Counted from the stretch's first letter, positions 36,774 to 48,363 are shown. The stretch: 64,000 nucleotides of DNA from Syncephalis fuscata (GCA_025786725.1 JAHLTZ010000001.1:620001-684000); one strand, 5' to 3'. The notes: generated by a model not told the origin, from the sequence alone. Numbers and translations: made by a program.

Positions 36774-38745
36774 ATGCACTCAAAAATGTTAGGACAATGG
36801 ATATTTTTTTATTTTCTAATGCAATTAAACACCGTATTTGCGTGGATCACCCTGCAAAGCTATAACGCCAGTGGTAGTCAATCGCTTACTCTTCATACAC
36901 GCGATCCTCATGAGACCTACATGGACTTTTTTAATATTACCGGTATTATTGTGCCCGTAAGCTTTGTTGAAAACGATGGTTGCAAGTTGGAAAAAATGCT
37001 ACCTTATGATGCAAACAATAAAACCATCAGTCTGCCAAACAACATACAGGCATCGATTGCCGTAATTGACATGGGTCAGGCTGAACGCTACAATTGCCGC
37101 GACCAGCATGAGGTACTTTTACAATTATTTATTATATTCAAAATTGGTTAACCGCTGTATATAGCTTTATGTAGCGATTTTAAACTATAACGAATGGCTA
37201 ATTAGCCAAGCATTTCCTCCTATAAAGCTCGCTGTTCATATAACTATGCTGACGCAGTTTGATTCATCAGTGACACCTGGTGGCAGAGCTTTGGGAAAAC
37301 ATTATAACTACTTTTCAAGATTTCCGCCCAACCATCTCGTAGCTGTAATCTCGGTATCCGACCAAATGCCTTCAAAAATTTTATGGCACAAGTACAACCG
37401 CCTATTATCGGTACAGTTATTCGCGGTAAGTATTAATTTGTGTTGAATTACTATAATTAACGTGTAATTTTAATAGAACACGGCAAATGGAATGATGCTC
37501 TTTACTCGACTTGGTATCGAACAATTATATGGATATACTTTTTCTTTACCTTACTTTTTGTCATTTACGGAATTTATGACATTATATTTATCATAATGTA
37601 TGGATCGTTTAAATCTAAATTACACGCGGCTGCATTTATCCTGGCTCTTTTAGCAGCAATTGGTAAATAGTCGTAGATTAATTAATATTCAATGTACTGA
37701 TTTTGGCTGTGATATTATAGGTTCACTAGCAATTCTTCCGCTGACCGACACCGACCTAACAGTGTTAACTATAGCGCAGGTTTTTGCTTTATTTCGAACA
37801 CTGTCATTTTATTTCCTCATGTTAATCTGGTAAGTTTTAAATTGACATAATTAGTATTAGAATGCACCAACAGTAATGCATGCCTTCAGGGTCCAATTTT
37901 ATATTGCCGTAGAAAAGCAGCAAACAATGGTAGTACTTCGCTATATTCTACACATTGGAGCCGCTATTTTAACATCAGCGCAACTAGCCAAGATTGTTGG
38001 CAATTTCTTGGTGGATATCACCAACATATACGTAAAGTTTTTTATGGTGGCTGCAAACATAGTAGTTTATTTAGGACTATTTGTAGCATTTATGATACTT
38101 TATTGTAGTACGTCTACCAATTACACAATATTGCTTAATTTAACTTTTTTTAAACTTTGTTAGGTTTTGTATTTTATGCTACAATGAAACACTGCAAAAA
38201 CAGATTGTTACGGCGTGCATTAACTAGAGTAAGTTTTTGTTTTTATTTTAGATTTGATACTAATCAATTCAATTCAATTTAAACAGTTAAGCATTTTAAC
38301 ACTCCTTTTATTTATGGCGACGCTTCTTGTCTTCATTGATAAAGCGCTTTGTCTAAATGAGAATTGGCTCTTTGATATCAATATAGTCATGGCACGAAAA
38401 GTAATAAGAAACACTGGATTTACACTTCAGTCTATTGGTTTGATTTGTATGCTTGGGGTACGCATGCCAGACGGAAGCGTGGAGACACTGAACAGTGCTT
38501 GTACAAAATTTAACAAGATGTGGGCAAATATCCAAAACAAACTTTTCAGAGTTCCAGCCACCACTCAAGTAACAACGGCCAAATCAAATAACAAACATGA
38601 GCAGCTTGCTAACGCAATGAATCAAGAATTGACTGAACAATACTCTTGTTATCCTAGTAGCGCTATTCAGTCATCATCAAGCCGAGTGCCGTTTAATTAT
38701 TCTATATTGATTGATGTAGACGAATCGTATAAGAGTAAAGAGTAA
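36774..38745 (+). CDS. Receptor-like protein: signal peptide, PA-like ectodomain, seven TM helices
   Basis: Seven exons. The start is placed at ATG 36774, before a signal peptide (MLGQWIFFYFLMQLNTVFAW). The ~200-residue ectodomain has N-glycosylation sites and the spacing of a protease-associated fold: a GCKLEK cysteine, IQASIAVIDMGQAERYNC, then HLVAVISVSDQMPSKI. Next comes a block of seven hydrophobic helices (IIWIYFFFTLLFVIYGIYD is helix 1; VVLRYILHIGAAILTSA is in the middle; LSILTLLLFMATLLVF is near the end). A cytoplasmic tail of about 100 residues is rich in Ser/Asn. Introns of 50-65 nt occur, for example around 37431-37478 and 37666-37720. One base is missing at the T4 run 37379-37382. 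The PA identification is by pattern only. This layout suggests a surface receptor; no named family was recognised. Confidence 0.65.
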
Positions 38746-39102
38746 AATTACAACAACAAAAAATGAAAATATAATTAATAATTATACAATATTTTAATGA
38801 GAAAGCAGGCAGCATCTTTATATAAATAAAAAAGATTATGACAAAACTAAACTATAACTTAATTGCATATAAATAAACAGCATTGCCAATGTAAAACAAA
38901 AAAGTATTTACAAGTCTAAATTTATGCTAATACACATATTAAGATTATAATACTTGCCTATTGTATGTACCAGTAGTATTTTACAAGCATGAAGCAAATC
39001 ATTATCCTAATTTAATAGAAAGTTAGCAAAAGTTATATCTTATTGCATAGCAATTTACTTACCAATCAAGTACCTAGATAGACCTAGCTTAATCCACGGA
39101 AT
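38746..39102. other. Intergenic containing the decayed 3' part of the next gene
   Basis: The minus-strand sequence 39102-39063 continues the reading frame of the truncated 7TM gene past its stop (IPWIKLGL...) to a GTAAGT donor. Nothing else is recognisable. Confidence 0.45.
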
Positions 39103-39567
39103 TTACGGACTGTAGACTACGACGCATCCCGCGTAGATATTGACGTGCGACTGGCTATATATCCAAAAAACCGGAATACTAGCTAGTTGTAGGAAAAGAG
39201 CAACTATGCCGATATACAATAGCCATGCTTTGCGCTGATTGATCAAGTATGCTTTGTAAAAGAAAATAGTATTGGCGAATACGCTAGATGCAATTATGCA
39301 AACATTAGACACCTCAATGATTGTGCTACAGAATGGGCCGCCTGGAAATAGTGTTAGTACTGCAAAAAACGCCCACAAGACCCCAAGAAACAATTGGCCC
39401 GTACAGTACCAGGCCGTGAGTTTGTACGACTCTTTCAATGTCATACGTGCTGCTCGATTTGCGCAATAAAAGAAAAGTAAAAAGAAGAAGGTTTTAATGA
39501 CAGTTTCAAGAAACAAGCAAAATATCAGTGAACGAAGCTTTTTTATGTCGTCAGCGAAAGTCAACAT
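39063..39567 (-). pseudogene. Truncated 7TM receptor-like copy with in-frame stop
   Basis: From ATG 39567 the protein has four hydrophobic helices and family landmarks: WYCTGQLFLGVLW, a GGPFCS turn, FYKAYLINQRKAWLLYIG and GCVVVYS. It stops at TAA 39103-39105, exactly where the paralogues read ..PSYIPW.. or ..PRYVPI... Reading in the same frame after the stop gives IPWIKLGL, so the stop replaces a Tyr or Arg position. Helices 5-7 are not recognisable downstream apart from a short possible remnant. This is a base substitution and not one of the homopolymer gaps seen elsewhere, so it looks like a real loss of function. A recoded or single-base consensus error cannot be excluded. Confidence 0.6.
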
Positions 39568-41035
39568 ATATTATACGTGTTAATATCGCCTAATGACCTA
39601 TCATCATAGTCAGTTGACGAGACACTTTCCTGATTATTGTTCAATTTCATGTGTTAACTAATAGTATTAATGTCCAAGCAAATTTCAATCAGTATAATTG
39701 ACTAAATAAACAATATGGCAAAGATACAACTAAAATGCACTGATAATTTATAAAACTACTGCAAGCTTGTGAGCACACTACTGCAATATAAACAATTGAA
39801 TGAAATATGAAAATGGATATGCTAATGAGATAATAAACACAGACTAATGAATTAAGTTGCCGAATGTTTTTGTGCGGACACGTATGCTTGTTTTAAGCAA
39901 CTGTTATCGGTTAAATTCAGGTGCTCATTGGTGTATTAACCTAGTAATTATTGAACCGACGGAGAATTGTTTTGATTGCTTTAAACATAATTTAAATTTG
40001 TTACTGAAAGCGCATGACCAAGTTTTAATACACATCATTCATTACTCTGTAGCAACTTCAAAGGTCATAAACAGGCTGTTTAATGGCACTGTATAAAAAA
40101 TAGTGCTCAAATCGCTGAAGGATGATTCATTTTGAATGAACTTAAAAAAATGAACAAAAATCAGAGTGTTTACAAGAATCCGTAGCGCAGTTTTATGTAA
40201 TCATCTTCATATTCGTTCAAGTCTACATATTAAATTTTTAGCAAATCTATAGTAATTCTGATTTTGATATGTACGCAATTTTACAATAATGCAATAGTAA
40301 TAAAAATCCACATAATAATTGTCGTTTTTTATAAAACTAAGATTTTATATTTTAATTTTGGCTTGCTGCTATTGTGCTAGTATTTAACAAATAAACAAAT
40401 CATTTTCTAAAAAAAATATTAATAACTTGAAATAGCAAAAATCAATGGTCTTTGAAAAGAATTTTTATGCTTTAATATGATTCTTGTAAAGATATGACTC
40501 AATATTGCACGCTTGGTGTTATACTGGTTTGTTTTATTTATATTCAGACTGTGGATGTAGGTGTAAACTAGTATTTAAAAGTATATCTCTTCTTGTATTG
40601 TACTCCGTATTTTTGTTAATATAAAATAAACCATTTTACTATATACTATGATTTCTATAGCATTACAAGTGATCCTACTGTTATATCTTTGACCATCAGT
40701 CATTATGGTGGTGTAACTGCTACAATGTTTAAGAATAAAGTTAAATTGCTACAGTATAATGAATATTTTCAGTATTAATATTTTGTTAAGCTAAAATTAA
40801 CTGGAAAGCTGTTAGCTATTGTAGCCAGAATGTAATTTTGAATGAAAGAAACATGTGTCTTCTTTCTTTAGGCATTTATTATTTATACAAATAGTATTAG
40901 TATTGTAAAGGTCATCGGCTTGATACAACACCATAATGAAAATAAACCAGTTCTACTATAAGATAGATGTCATTATACTAATATTATATTGATATATAGT
41001 TTGCTGAGGTCTTGATTATTTGGTATTATTAAAAC

Positions 41036-41334
41036 ACTTGCAGGCGAGATATAGTATTATTAGCATCCAAGTTGGGACAACAGTCAGGGTAATTGGCATT
41101 AGGACTACCAACAGTGCGAACACAGCATGGGTTAGAAGCAACAGTGGAATATGGTTTTTTGCTATAAGCACTACCATTAAAGTTTAGAATAAGTAAAGCA
41201 CATTGATTGTCATAAGGTTCGGTCTGTCTTAGTTTTTATACAACACGGCGGTATTGTTTCGGCTTAGCATCAACCATTGTCGCACTTGCTATTAAGGCAC
41301 GGCCATGATGTAAGTAACAATGGTAAATAGCTTA
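41036..41334 (-). pseudogene. Decayed copy of the secreted cysteine-rich peptide gene
   Basis: The minus strand matches the gene at 61366-61668. The signal-peptide region and the KPKQYRR pro-region are nearly the same, but the start codon has lost its G near 41333. A second G is missing in the signal-peptide region, and an in-frame TAA follows the pro-region. The remaining frame still shows a NANYPDCCP motif comparable to SASYPGCCP of the intact copy, although the rest of the mature part has diverged strongly. Two of the three lesions could be one-base consensus gaps; the internal stop is harder to explain that way. Confidence 0.65.
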
Positions 41335-41665
41335 TGATGATAGCGTAGTGTTAGAATATAAACAACTGGTAGAATAAACAGTAAAGAGAATGTGATGGTG
41401 GTGGATAAGTAGCCATGGCATGTTTAATGGTGCTTTATTTAAAGTATTCTTTCATCTATATCACATGCTGTATATAGTGAACAACGTTTAAATACACACT
41501 GGCAACATAACGATGTCCATGTGACAAGACAGCATACTTATGCAGATCATCATTTGAATATTGTCTTGTAGTATAAAGCAACTTTAAACCGACAATTTAA
41601 AAGCACACTATTGTCTGTTAATTTTACGCATGCATTTGCAGCATTGTTGCAGTTTTACTTATAAC
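41335..41665. repeat. Duplicated promoter block, copy A
   Basis: Nearly identical to 61669-61990. A stretch of more than 110 bases from GTGATGGTGGTGGATAAGTA onward (about 41391-41500 and 61728-61840) is unchanged by eye. It is the upstream region of the small cysteine-rich peptide gene. Confidence 0.85.
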
Positions 41666-41829
41666 AATTGTTACTATTCTGATATTATGGTCATATTGCT
41701 ATGATGATATGAATAAGAAATACGCTGTATGCTTTGATGGTCTGTTAACATCCCATGTGAACAGATAAGATTAGCAAGTATATTGGATATTAATACTAAT
41801 TGCTAGCAAGGAAGCACATTTACGTGGAT

Positions 41830-42210
41830 ATAAACAACAGTTATTTGTTGGTTTGAATAAATGAGCTGTTATATAAACGGATACGCTGCTTTAATGATGA
41901 AATACTAAAGCATTTCAACTTTATTAGCTGTGTCTACTATAAAGCGATAACCTTATTCATTATCAACAAAGCGCATATGTCTGTTTCATCTTCTCTTTAG
42001 TATGATACAAGCTATTTAGTTTATTATAGTTGAATTATGATATATAATAACCAATGAAAAGTAAGTTGTTATCAAAGCAATACTAACCAAGTATTATATT
42101 GTATTATAATCGTTAAGCTAAATGGTAACAGAATTAAAGGCTAAAGCGATAAAATAGCTTCGACATAGGGTGTTGCTTATTTATTTAGCTTACGGCTTCT
42201 AAAACCAAAA
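41830..42210. repeat. Diverged repeat, copy 1
   Basis: Shares order and blocks of similarity with 43060-43430: TTTAATGATGAA, GCGATAACCTTATTCA against GTGATAGCTTTATTCA, and AGGGTGTTGCTTATTTATTTAGCT against AAGGTGTTGCTTGGTTATCTAAGCT. Identity is moderate, consistent with an old duplication. No coding content or transposon signature was seen. Confidence 0.45.
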
Positions 42211-43059
42211 CTGTAATGCCACTATTGTTTATTTATAACAGCTATCATTAGATATAGTCATTTTGACTACACACATGTATCAATTGCCGTTAACTATGAC
42301 CATCATGCAAAATACATATACGTATAACATAAAGCTTCGTTGACTAACAACACGTAAATTGCATTTCTGACTGATTTTTGTTGCAAAATCATTGTTCCAT
42401 ATTTTATACCAAGTCGATCAGCTAAGCATGGAGAACTCGAATCTGGCAATCATTTTGCTGTATTCTAGCTATACAAGTCATAATGAATAAAAACTGTTAT
42501 TCTGTACATTTATTAACGTATTACCACAGTCATTGTCCTATAATGCAACACAACTATGGTATACCTTGCCGCCAGCTACTTATATCTCGTATGTATACAT
42601 GTGCAAAATATCAAGCAATTGACTTCATTATACATAAAGATACACGTAGTATTAGCAACGTTTTATTAATCTAATTATTCCTATTATTTGTTAATTTACA
42701 TGTCATTGAGTTTATTATCTAACTACGTTAAAATCACACGTTTAATACTGCTGCATATTGCCATAGCATTGGCATAATATTTTTACATTTTTGTAAACTA
42801 ACACTATCGGCATTTTAAGACATTATAAATAAAATAAGTCATTTTTGCAGTGACCATGGCTACTAGAAGCAAAAAATGCTGCATCTTTACTATAGCCTTA
42901 TTACCACCCCAATGTCATGGCTATGTAGTTATGCTAATATGACCAAGAATACACCATGTGATTAGACAAACATGTTAGCATTACATATAAATAATCATGA
43001 AAATACGTACATCGAGTGTCAGCACTAATCACTAACAACGAACAGGCATTATGAAGATA

Positions 43060-43430
43060 TGATTAGTGAATAGTTGCTATTTATAAACATATAAGCAGCC
43101 ACATAAACTGATATGCCATTTTAATGATGAAGTAGTATAAGCTATTCATGCTTTATTGTTAGTTATTTTATTATATAGTGATAGCTTTATTCAATATCTA
43201 TAAAATATACTAGTTTCTAGTCATACTACTTTGCTTTAATTTCATATTAGCTATTCCGTTTATTATGGATAAGCTATGGTAATTACTAATAGTTATAAAG
43301 CAATTTTAATATCAAATTACTATCAAACAACCAACAAGTTATATTCTGAATGCTATAGGATAATGTTAGGATAAGGTGTTGCTTGGTTATCTAAGCTGCA
43401 GTTTTTTTAAATTAAAATTGTAATAATATT
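43060..43430. repeat. Diverged repeat, copy 2
   Basis: Partner of the copy at 41830-42210, in the same orientation and about 1.2 kb away. The shared blocks occur in the same order. Confidence 0.45.
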
Positions 43431-44486
43431 AAGATAAAACAGCAATGTTATGGCAAATAAATAAGCAATATAAAAAGCAATTATATGGTTTTCTTTTTAG
43501 TTATATTGTTAGTAAGTATTTGTTTTGTGCGTGCAAAACAACATGATAGACATGTATATAATAGAGTCGTTTTAAGGACTCAATATTGCTACTATACGCA
43601 TCAAATTATTTATATAGGTTCGCTGTGTACTAGATAAGTACATAGTTATTTGTGCTCATCTACACCTTGTACAATCCAGTACCTGCAAAACATGATTTAT
43701 TTACTCATCAGCATATTTGGTTAGCTTTCAGCATATCTCAGTGCTTTTATTCGCAGTAACATGCATAGTAGCTGCAATCAATAGCAAAGCAGCATAAATG
43801 ATTTATTAATAAAACATTCAACATTAGTATGAGCGGTCAAAACTACAAAATACAAACTCTAATTGAAGCAAAATGACCAAGCACACAAATATGTAAATAG
43901 CTGCTGTGTATGATAACTGGCAGTCGGCTGTAAATCAATCTATTCATATCATAAATGACTACAATTTCACCAGCACTCAATAAATAAACCCTGTTTTTCC
44001 TCATACTATACTAACATAAAAAGTAAAGACAGGCTTGCCACCAACAATTAATTGCACTTCCCATCATGTTATACTTTGTTAAATGCTTACCACTACCTAT
44101 TCTATACTAGTCAACCTTCATCATCTATTCTAATTGGCCATTATATCAAATTCATACATAACTGGTAAGCTCAAGCTACTAGCATCGATGGCATGATTGG
44201 GCTGCTAGGTTGATATAGGCTAGGTGCATATTCGGCAAAAACAAGGCTATCTGAAAATACTTGTTTAGTCCATCTACTGCTCAAGGTTCTAGCCAGTATT
44301 CCCTTTCATTTTTTAACAACGCACATGTGTCACCATGTTATCACAAGCTCTGTAATTGTTCGTACCTGCTCAGTTATAAATTTGTGAAATAAATGTACTA
44401 CCCATTTAGCTATAAAGTAGCTACTGGTCAGCCGTTAATCTCCTTACTCGCTATACTGCCATTTATTCAATACTTGCCTATTTATC

Positions 44487-45182
44487 ATGACTCTTTTATT
44501 GAAAACACTTGTTCCACTTCTGGCTATCGTGGGCGCAGTCGTAGGACAGACACCAAACACTAATGGCACCACATCCACCCTATTTAAACCTTCAAACATT
44601 TCAGAAAACTGTCAAAAAGCGTTGAACAGTAGCGATGTGACATTAGCGTGCGCTAAACCATTGAAATATAGCACATCGTCTGCTTCATTTAAACTCGTTT
44701 GTGATGCACCCTTTGACGGCGCTGCCGGCCATGTTTGCGCAGATAATCAGATCAATAAAGCACTCGACATACTCGAGAGCTCATGTAAAGATGAGCTGGA
44801 GGGAAACCGAGTGTTGGCCTTTTCAGTTTACAACAGCTGGCTGACTTACTCGCTAAACGTAGCCACCGCCTGTATGAAAGATACCGATGGGTCATATTGT
44901 GTCGAAAAAGAAACTAGTGCCACCGATGCAGATCTATGTCGAACATGTGAACGCTCTCTGGTTGAAGCAACACTCAAATGGAATCCTAATCGATCAACCT
45001 CGTTTGCCAAAAAGATCATTGCTGAAAGAACTGAATCGGCCAACGATATTGCAAAGCAATGCGATAAGATTCTCAGCGGCTCCTCATCTTCATCCGCAGA
45101 ATCCAGTAACCGTATCTCCAGTGTCACTATAACTGGCTCAGTAGCTTTTATTATAATTGGTGCAATGTTATTCACTTTTTAG
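44487..45182 (+). CDS. Secreted, GPI-anchor-like cysteine-rich protein, copy 1 (intact)
   Basis: Intact 231-residue ORF. A signal peptide (LLLKTLVPLLAIVGAVVG) is followed by a domain with about eleven cysteines (ENCQKAL, LVCDAPFDG, ESSCKDEL, CMKDTDGSYC, LCRTCERSL). A Ser-rich stretch (SGSSSSSAESS) and a C-terminal hydrophobic segment (VAFIIIGAMLFTF) without a basic tail look like a GPI-attachment signal. It is the first of three tandem copies. The KDTDGSYC motif is the most conserved element. The family is not named; a cell-wall, adhesion or host-interaction surface protein is likely from the layout. No intron. Confidence 0.75.
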   Translation: MTLLLKTLVPLLAIVGAVVGQTPNTNGTTSTLFKPSNISENCQKALNSSDVTLACAKPLKYSTSSASFKLVCDAPFDGAAGHVCADNQINKALDILESSCKDELEGNRVLAFSVYNSWLTYSLNVATACMKDTDGSYCVEKETSATDADLCRTCERSLVEATLKWNPNRSTSFAKKIIAERTESANDIAKQCDKILSGSSSSSAESSNRISSVTITGSVAFIIIGAMLFTF

Positions 45183-47581
45183 TTATTTATTAATAAATTA
45201 TTCAAATTTATTGACTATTGCGGATAAAAAAATGAATTTAGCAATGATTCTGTTTACAGCCTAAATTCAAAATAATCAGTAGTTTCAATCATATTGCGTT
45301 GTTGGTGTAACTGTAATACTGGTTAATACACGTTGTGTGTATATCCAACAAACAGAAAAGGCCTTCAATAGCTGGTATTTGGCCCATTCAAAAGTTTTAG
45401 ACAACGCCTCGATTGCTTTGATTTTAACTAATTATAACATTGTAATAGTAATGTTTTTACATCGAGTTACATTCATTCAGTTATGCAAGTTTGTAACAAA
45501 GAATGAATCTTATATAGAATAGCACTGATTCATTGCCAGTTTGCTTATTTCTTTCAATTATCTTTTTCGTACTTTGCTACTCACTATGCTTATTGCATTT
45601 AAACCCCTATTCCACTCCTGGCTATCATGGATGCAGCCATGGGACAGACACCAAATACTAATGGCACCACATCCACCATATTTAATTCTTTCCGTATTTC
45701 AGAAAACTGCCAAAAAGCACTGGATGGCACTGATGTTTCACTAAAATGTTTTCATTTTCTACTAAAATCCATAAAATGTAATCCGTTTGTGGTGCGCCTA
45801 TTGGTGGTGCTAATGGCTATTGTTGCACGGATGAACAAATGAACAAAGCGTTTGATGCAATCGAGAGCTCGTGCAAAGACGAAGTGGCAAGCAATCAACC
45901 GGGAATTCAAGAAGATTATATATATTGGCTGAGCTACCCAGTAGTCAGAGATATTTTTTGTAAAAAAGATACTGACGGCTCATATTGTAGCAAGAAACTG
46001 ATGGCTAACTACGGAGCAATGCAATGCGGACATTGTGAACGTTCTTCTATTGAAGCAACGCTCAAGCGAAGTTCACCTGACCAATCTCAATCTCATCTGT
46101 CAAGAACGCATTAATAACCTATTAGATTCGGCAAAAAAAGGCAAAACGTGCAAGATCACTGTCGATAAATCTTTGTCTTCATTTACAGGATCCAATTACT
46201 ATATATCCAGCGCTACTATAGTTAGTTCAACAGCCTTTATTGTAATTGGTACAATGTTATTCACTTATTAGCTATTTCTTAATAGATCATACAATTTTAT
46301 CAATTATTATCAATAAAAAATTATCTAATACTTTCTTGCTTTCTTTATTTACAATTATTTGAGTCACCAGCTACTGGCTACTCATATTGAATAATAAGCC
46401 AATTTAATTATTTTTTGCTTTTAAAGACAAAGCAGAAACCTTTATAAATAACTTATTATGGTAATCTTGTTACAGCTTAACTTAAAGCAGCCTACAGTTT
46501 CAATTATTTAGTGTTTTTATTGTGTGGCTGGAAATAATTATTATTGGTATCATACATAATAAGTAACAATAATTTTAGTGATTATAATGGTATAAGATAA
46601 TAAATGATCAATTATCATATTACTAATAAAGTAAATAAATGAAATAGTGTTAGCCATACTTTATTTAATAATAGAACTGATATAATTAACCTATTTTCTT
46701 ATATTCGAAAAACAGCGCTAGAAATCAATCCAGTGCTATCTACTATTATAAAAAGTAGAATAAGTGGATAGTTCGTATTACTATATTTGGCAATCATAGT
46801 ATAGATGAAATCATGAAATCATAATAAATAATGTGTAGGCCCATGTTGTTAATCAAGCCAATGGGTTAATCATTTACATAAACAATGGCCAAATTACACA
46901 ATGAATATATTCAAAATAGGTTACAAACAATAAAGCTGAAAAATGCCAAATGCTCCATTACTTCTGCGTAATAAACAATCAACTCCTTTGTTTCATGTTT
47001 CATTGTAAGCATGACCAATCAAGCAAAGGCATATAATATTTTGTTATAATTGCCATGTTTTATTCAATCCTTTGTTATTTTTAACAAATTGTTTAAACTT
47101 GTTATCAACGGTAAAACAGAGTCTCATAGTATTTTCTCACTTTCTTTATTCACAAATTACCTGCATTCGTCTACCGTTGACCAATCATGAATACTAAGCC
47201 AGTTCAAATTTGCTTTGATTTGAAGATAAAGCAGCGGTATTTCTAAAGCAACTTACAATGGCAATATTATTCAGCGCTTTAATCACCTTTCATTGTTAAT
47301 GAAATTATGTTTCTAATTAATAGATAATAGATGCATACTACACAGACAGCAAAACCATTTAATAACCGCCATTTAGTTTGTTTACAGGCTATAGACAATA
47401 CTTTGCTTGATTCAATTTGGACCAATTATAGCATTGTACTATAACCGAGGCTATAGTGAGTTGTATTATTCAATTATGCAAACCTGTACTAAAGCATGAA
47501 TTGCATATAAAATAACGCTGATTCATTGTCGGTTTTCTCACTTTCCTCTCAAATTATTTTATTTCTTATTTATTTATCGCC
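45183..47581. repeat. Duplicated flanks of the tandem array
   Basis: The intervals between the three copies carry similar upstream and downstream sequences. For example, GATTCATTGCCAGTTT at about 45525 and GATTCATTGTCGGTTT at about 47520 both precede a copy, and related TTTCTTTATT...GCCAATT / GCCAGTT blocks follow copies near 46340 and 47150. The duplicated unit therefore included promoter and 3' flank. No separate gene is supported in 46272-47581. Confidence 0.55.
45586..46271 (+). CDS. Secreted cysteine-rich protein, copy 2 (several frameshifts)
   Basis: Homologous to copy 1 throughout: AAMGQTPNTNGTTST after the signal region, ISENCQKALDGTDVSLKC, IESSCKDEVASN, CKKDTDGSYC, CGHCERSSIEATLK, and a C-terminal hydrophobic segment VSSTAFIVIGTMLFTY. 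The signal-peptide frame, the N-terminal frame, the central frame and the C-terminal frame are separated by at least three single-base shifts (near 45605, 45775 and 46085). It may be a pseudogene or, given the window-wide one-base gaps, an intact gene with consensus errors. Confidence 0.6.
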
Positions 47582-48363
47582 ATGTTTTTCTCGCTAAAAG
47601 CATTTATTCCACTTCTGGCTATCGTGGGTGCGGCTATGGGACAAACACTAAACACTAAGACAACCAACTTCACCGAATCTGAAAGCTTGGATATTTCAAA
47701 AAGCTGCCAAAAAGCGTTGAATGGTGCTGATGTATCATCAAAGTGTTTTATTTCTCTAATAGAATTCAAGTATTCTGGTATAGCAAAACTCTTTTGCAGT
47801 GTACCTATTGATGGTGCTGATGGCCATCGTTGTACGGACAGGCAAATAAACAAGGTGCTTGACGCACTTGAGAGCTCGTGCACAGACGAACTAGCAAACG
47901 ACCAAATGGAAATCCAAAAGATTTATACAGCCTGGCTGATTTACCCGCTAATTAGAGACAATGCTTGTATAAAAGACACTGACGGCTCGTATTGCATCGA
48001 GAAAGTGAGGGATGCTTCTAAGGCAGAGAAACAAATGAATGCCCCAAGGCAGAGAAATTGACGAATGTCTTCAATGCAGAAAAATTAGTGGATAACTCCA
48101 AGGCAGAGAAATGCGAATATTGTGAACGTGCTTTTGCTAAAGCAATACTCAAGTGGAAACCTACCCGACCAATTTCAATACCACCTCTCAAGGAACTCAT
48201 TAACAAGGAAATAGAGAAAAACAAGGAATTGGTAGAAAAGTGCAATATCACTGCCGGTAGATCCTCGTCCTCATTTACAAGTCCTAATTACTACATCTTT
48301 ACCACTGCTATGCTTAGTTCAACGGCTTTTATTGTAGTTGATGCAATATTGTTCAATCATTAG
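47582..48363 (+). CDS. Secreted cysteine-rich protein, copy 3 (one frameshift, KAEK insertion)
   Basis: Starts at ATG 47582 with a signal peptide (MFFSLKAFIPLLAIVGAAMG) and keeps the family cysteines (SKSCQKAL, LFCSVPIDG, ESSCTDEL, CIKDTDGSYC, CEYCERAF) and a C-terminal hydrophobic segment. A single C missing in the C4 run 48042-48045 splits it into two frames. Between KDTDGSYC and CEYCER it has an insertion of about 30 residues built from a repeated unit: AAGGCAGAGAAA occurs three times at about 48019-48030, 48046-48057 and 48099-48110. The other copies lack it. Confidence 0.65.

Larger units (their letters stand above)
39568..44486. other. Gene-poor, duplication-rich 4.9-kb region
   Basis: No intact gene is supported. 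It contains a decayed copy of the small cysteine-rich peptide gene (41036-41334) with its duplicated promoter (41335-41665), and an old diverged repeat pair (41830-42210 and 43060-43430). A 63-codon ATG frame at 42483-42674 has no protein-like features and is not called. The whole stretch is highly AT-rich. Confidence 0.55.

Noticed and set aside
42483-42674. 63-codon ATG frame in the gene-poor region
   Set aside because: Composition is like surrounding non-coding DNA and no domain or repeat of it was found.
45586-46271. Firm pseudogene call for array copy 2
   Set aside because: Its shifts are of the same one-base type that breaks conserved genes in this window, so decay cannot be separated from consensus error.
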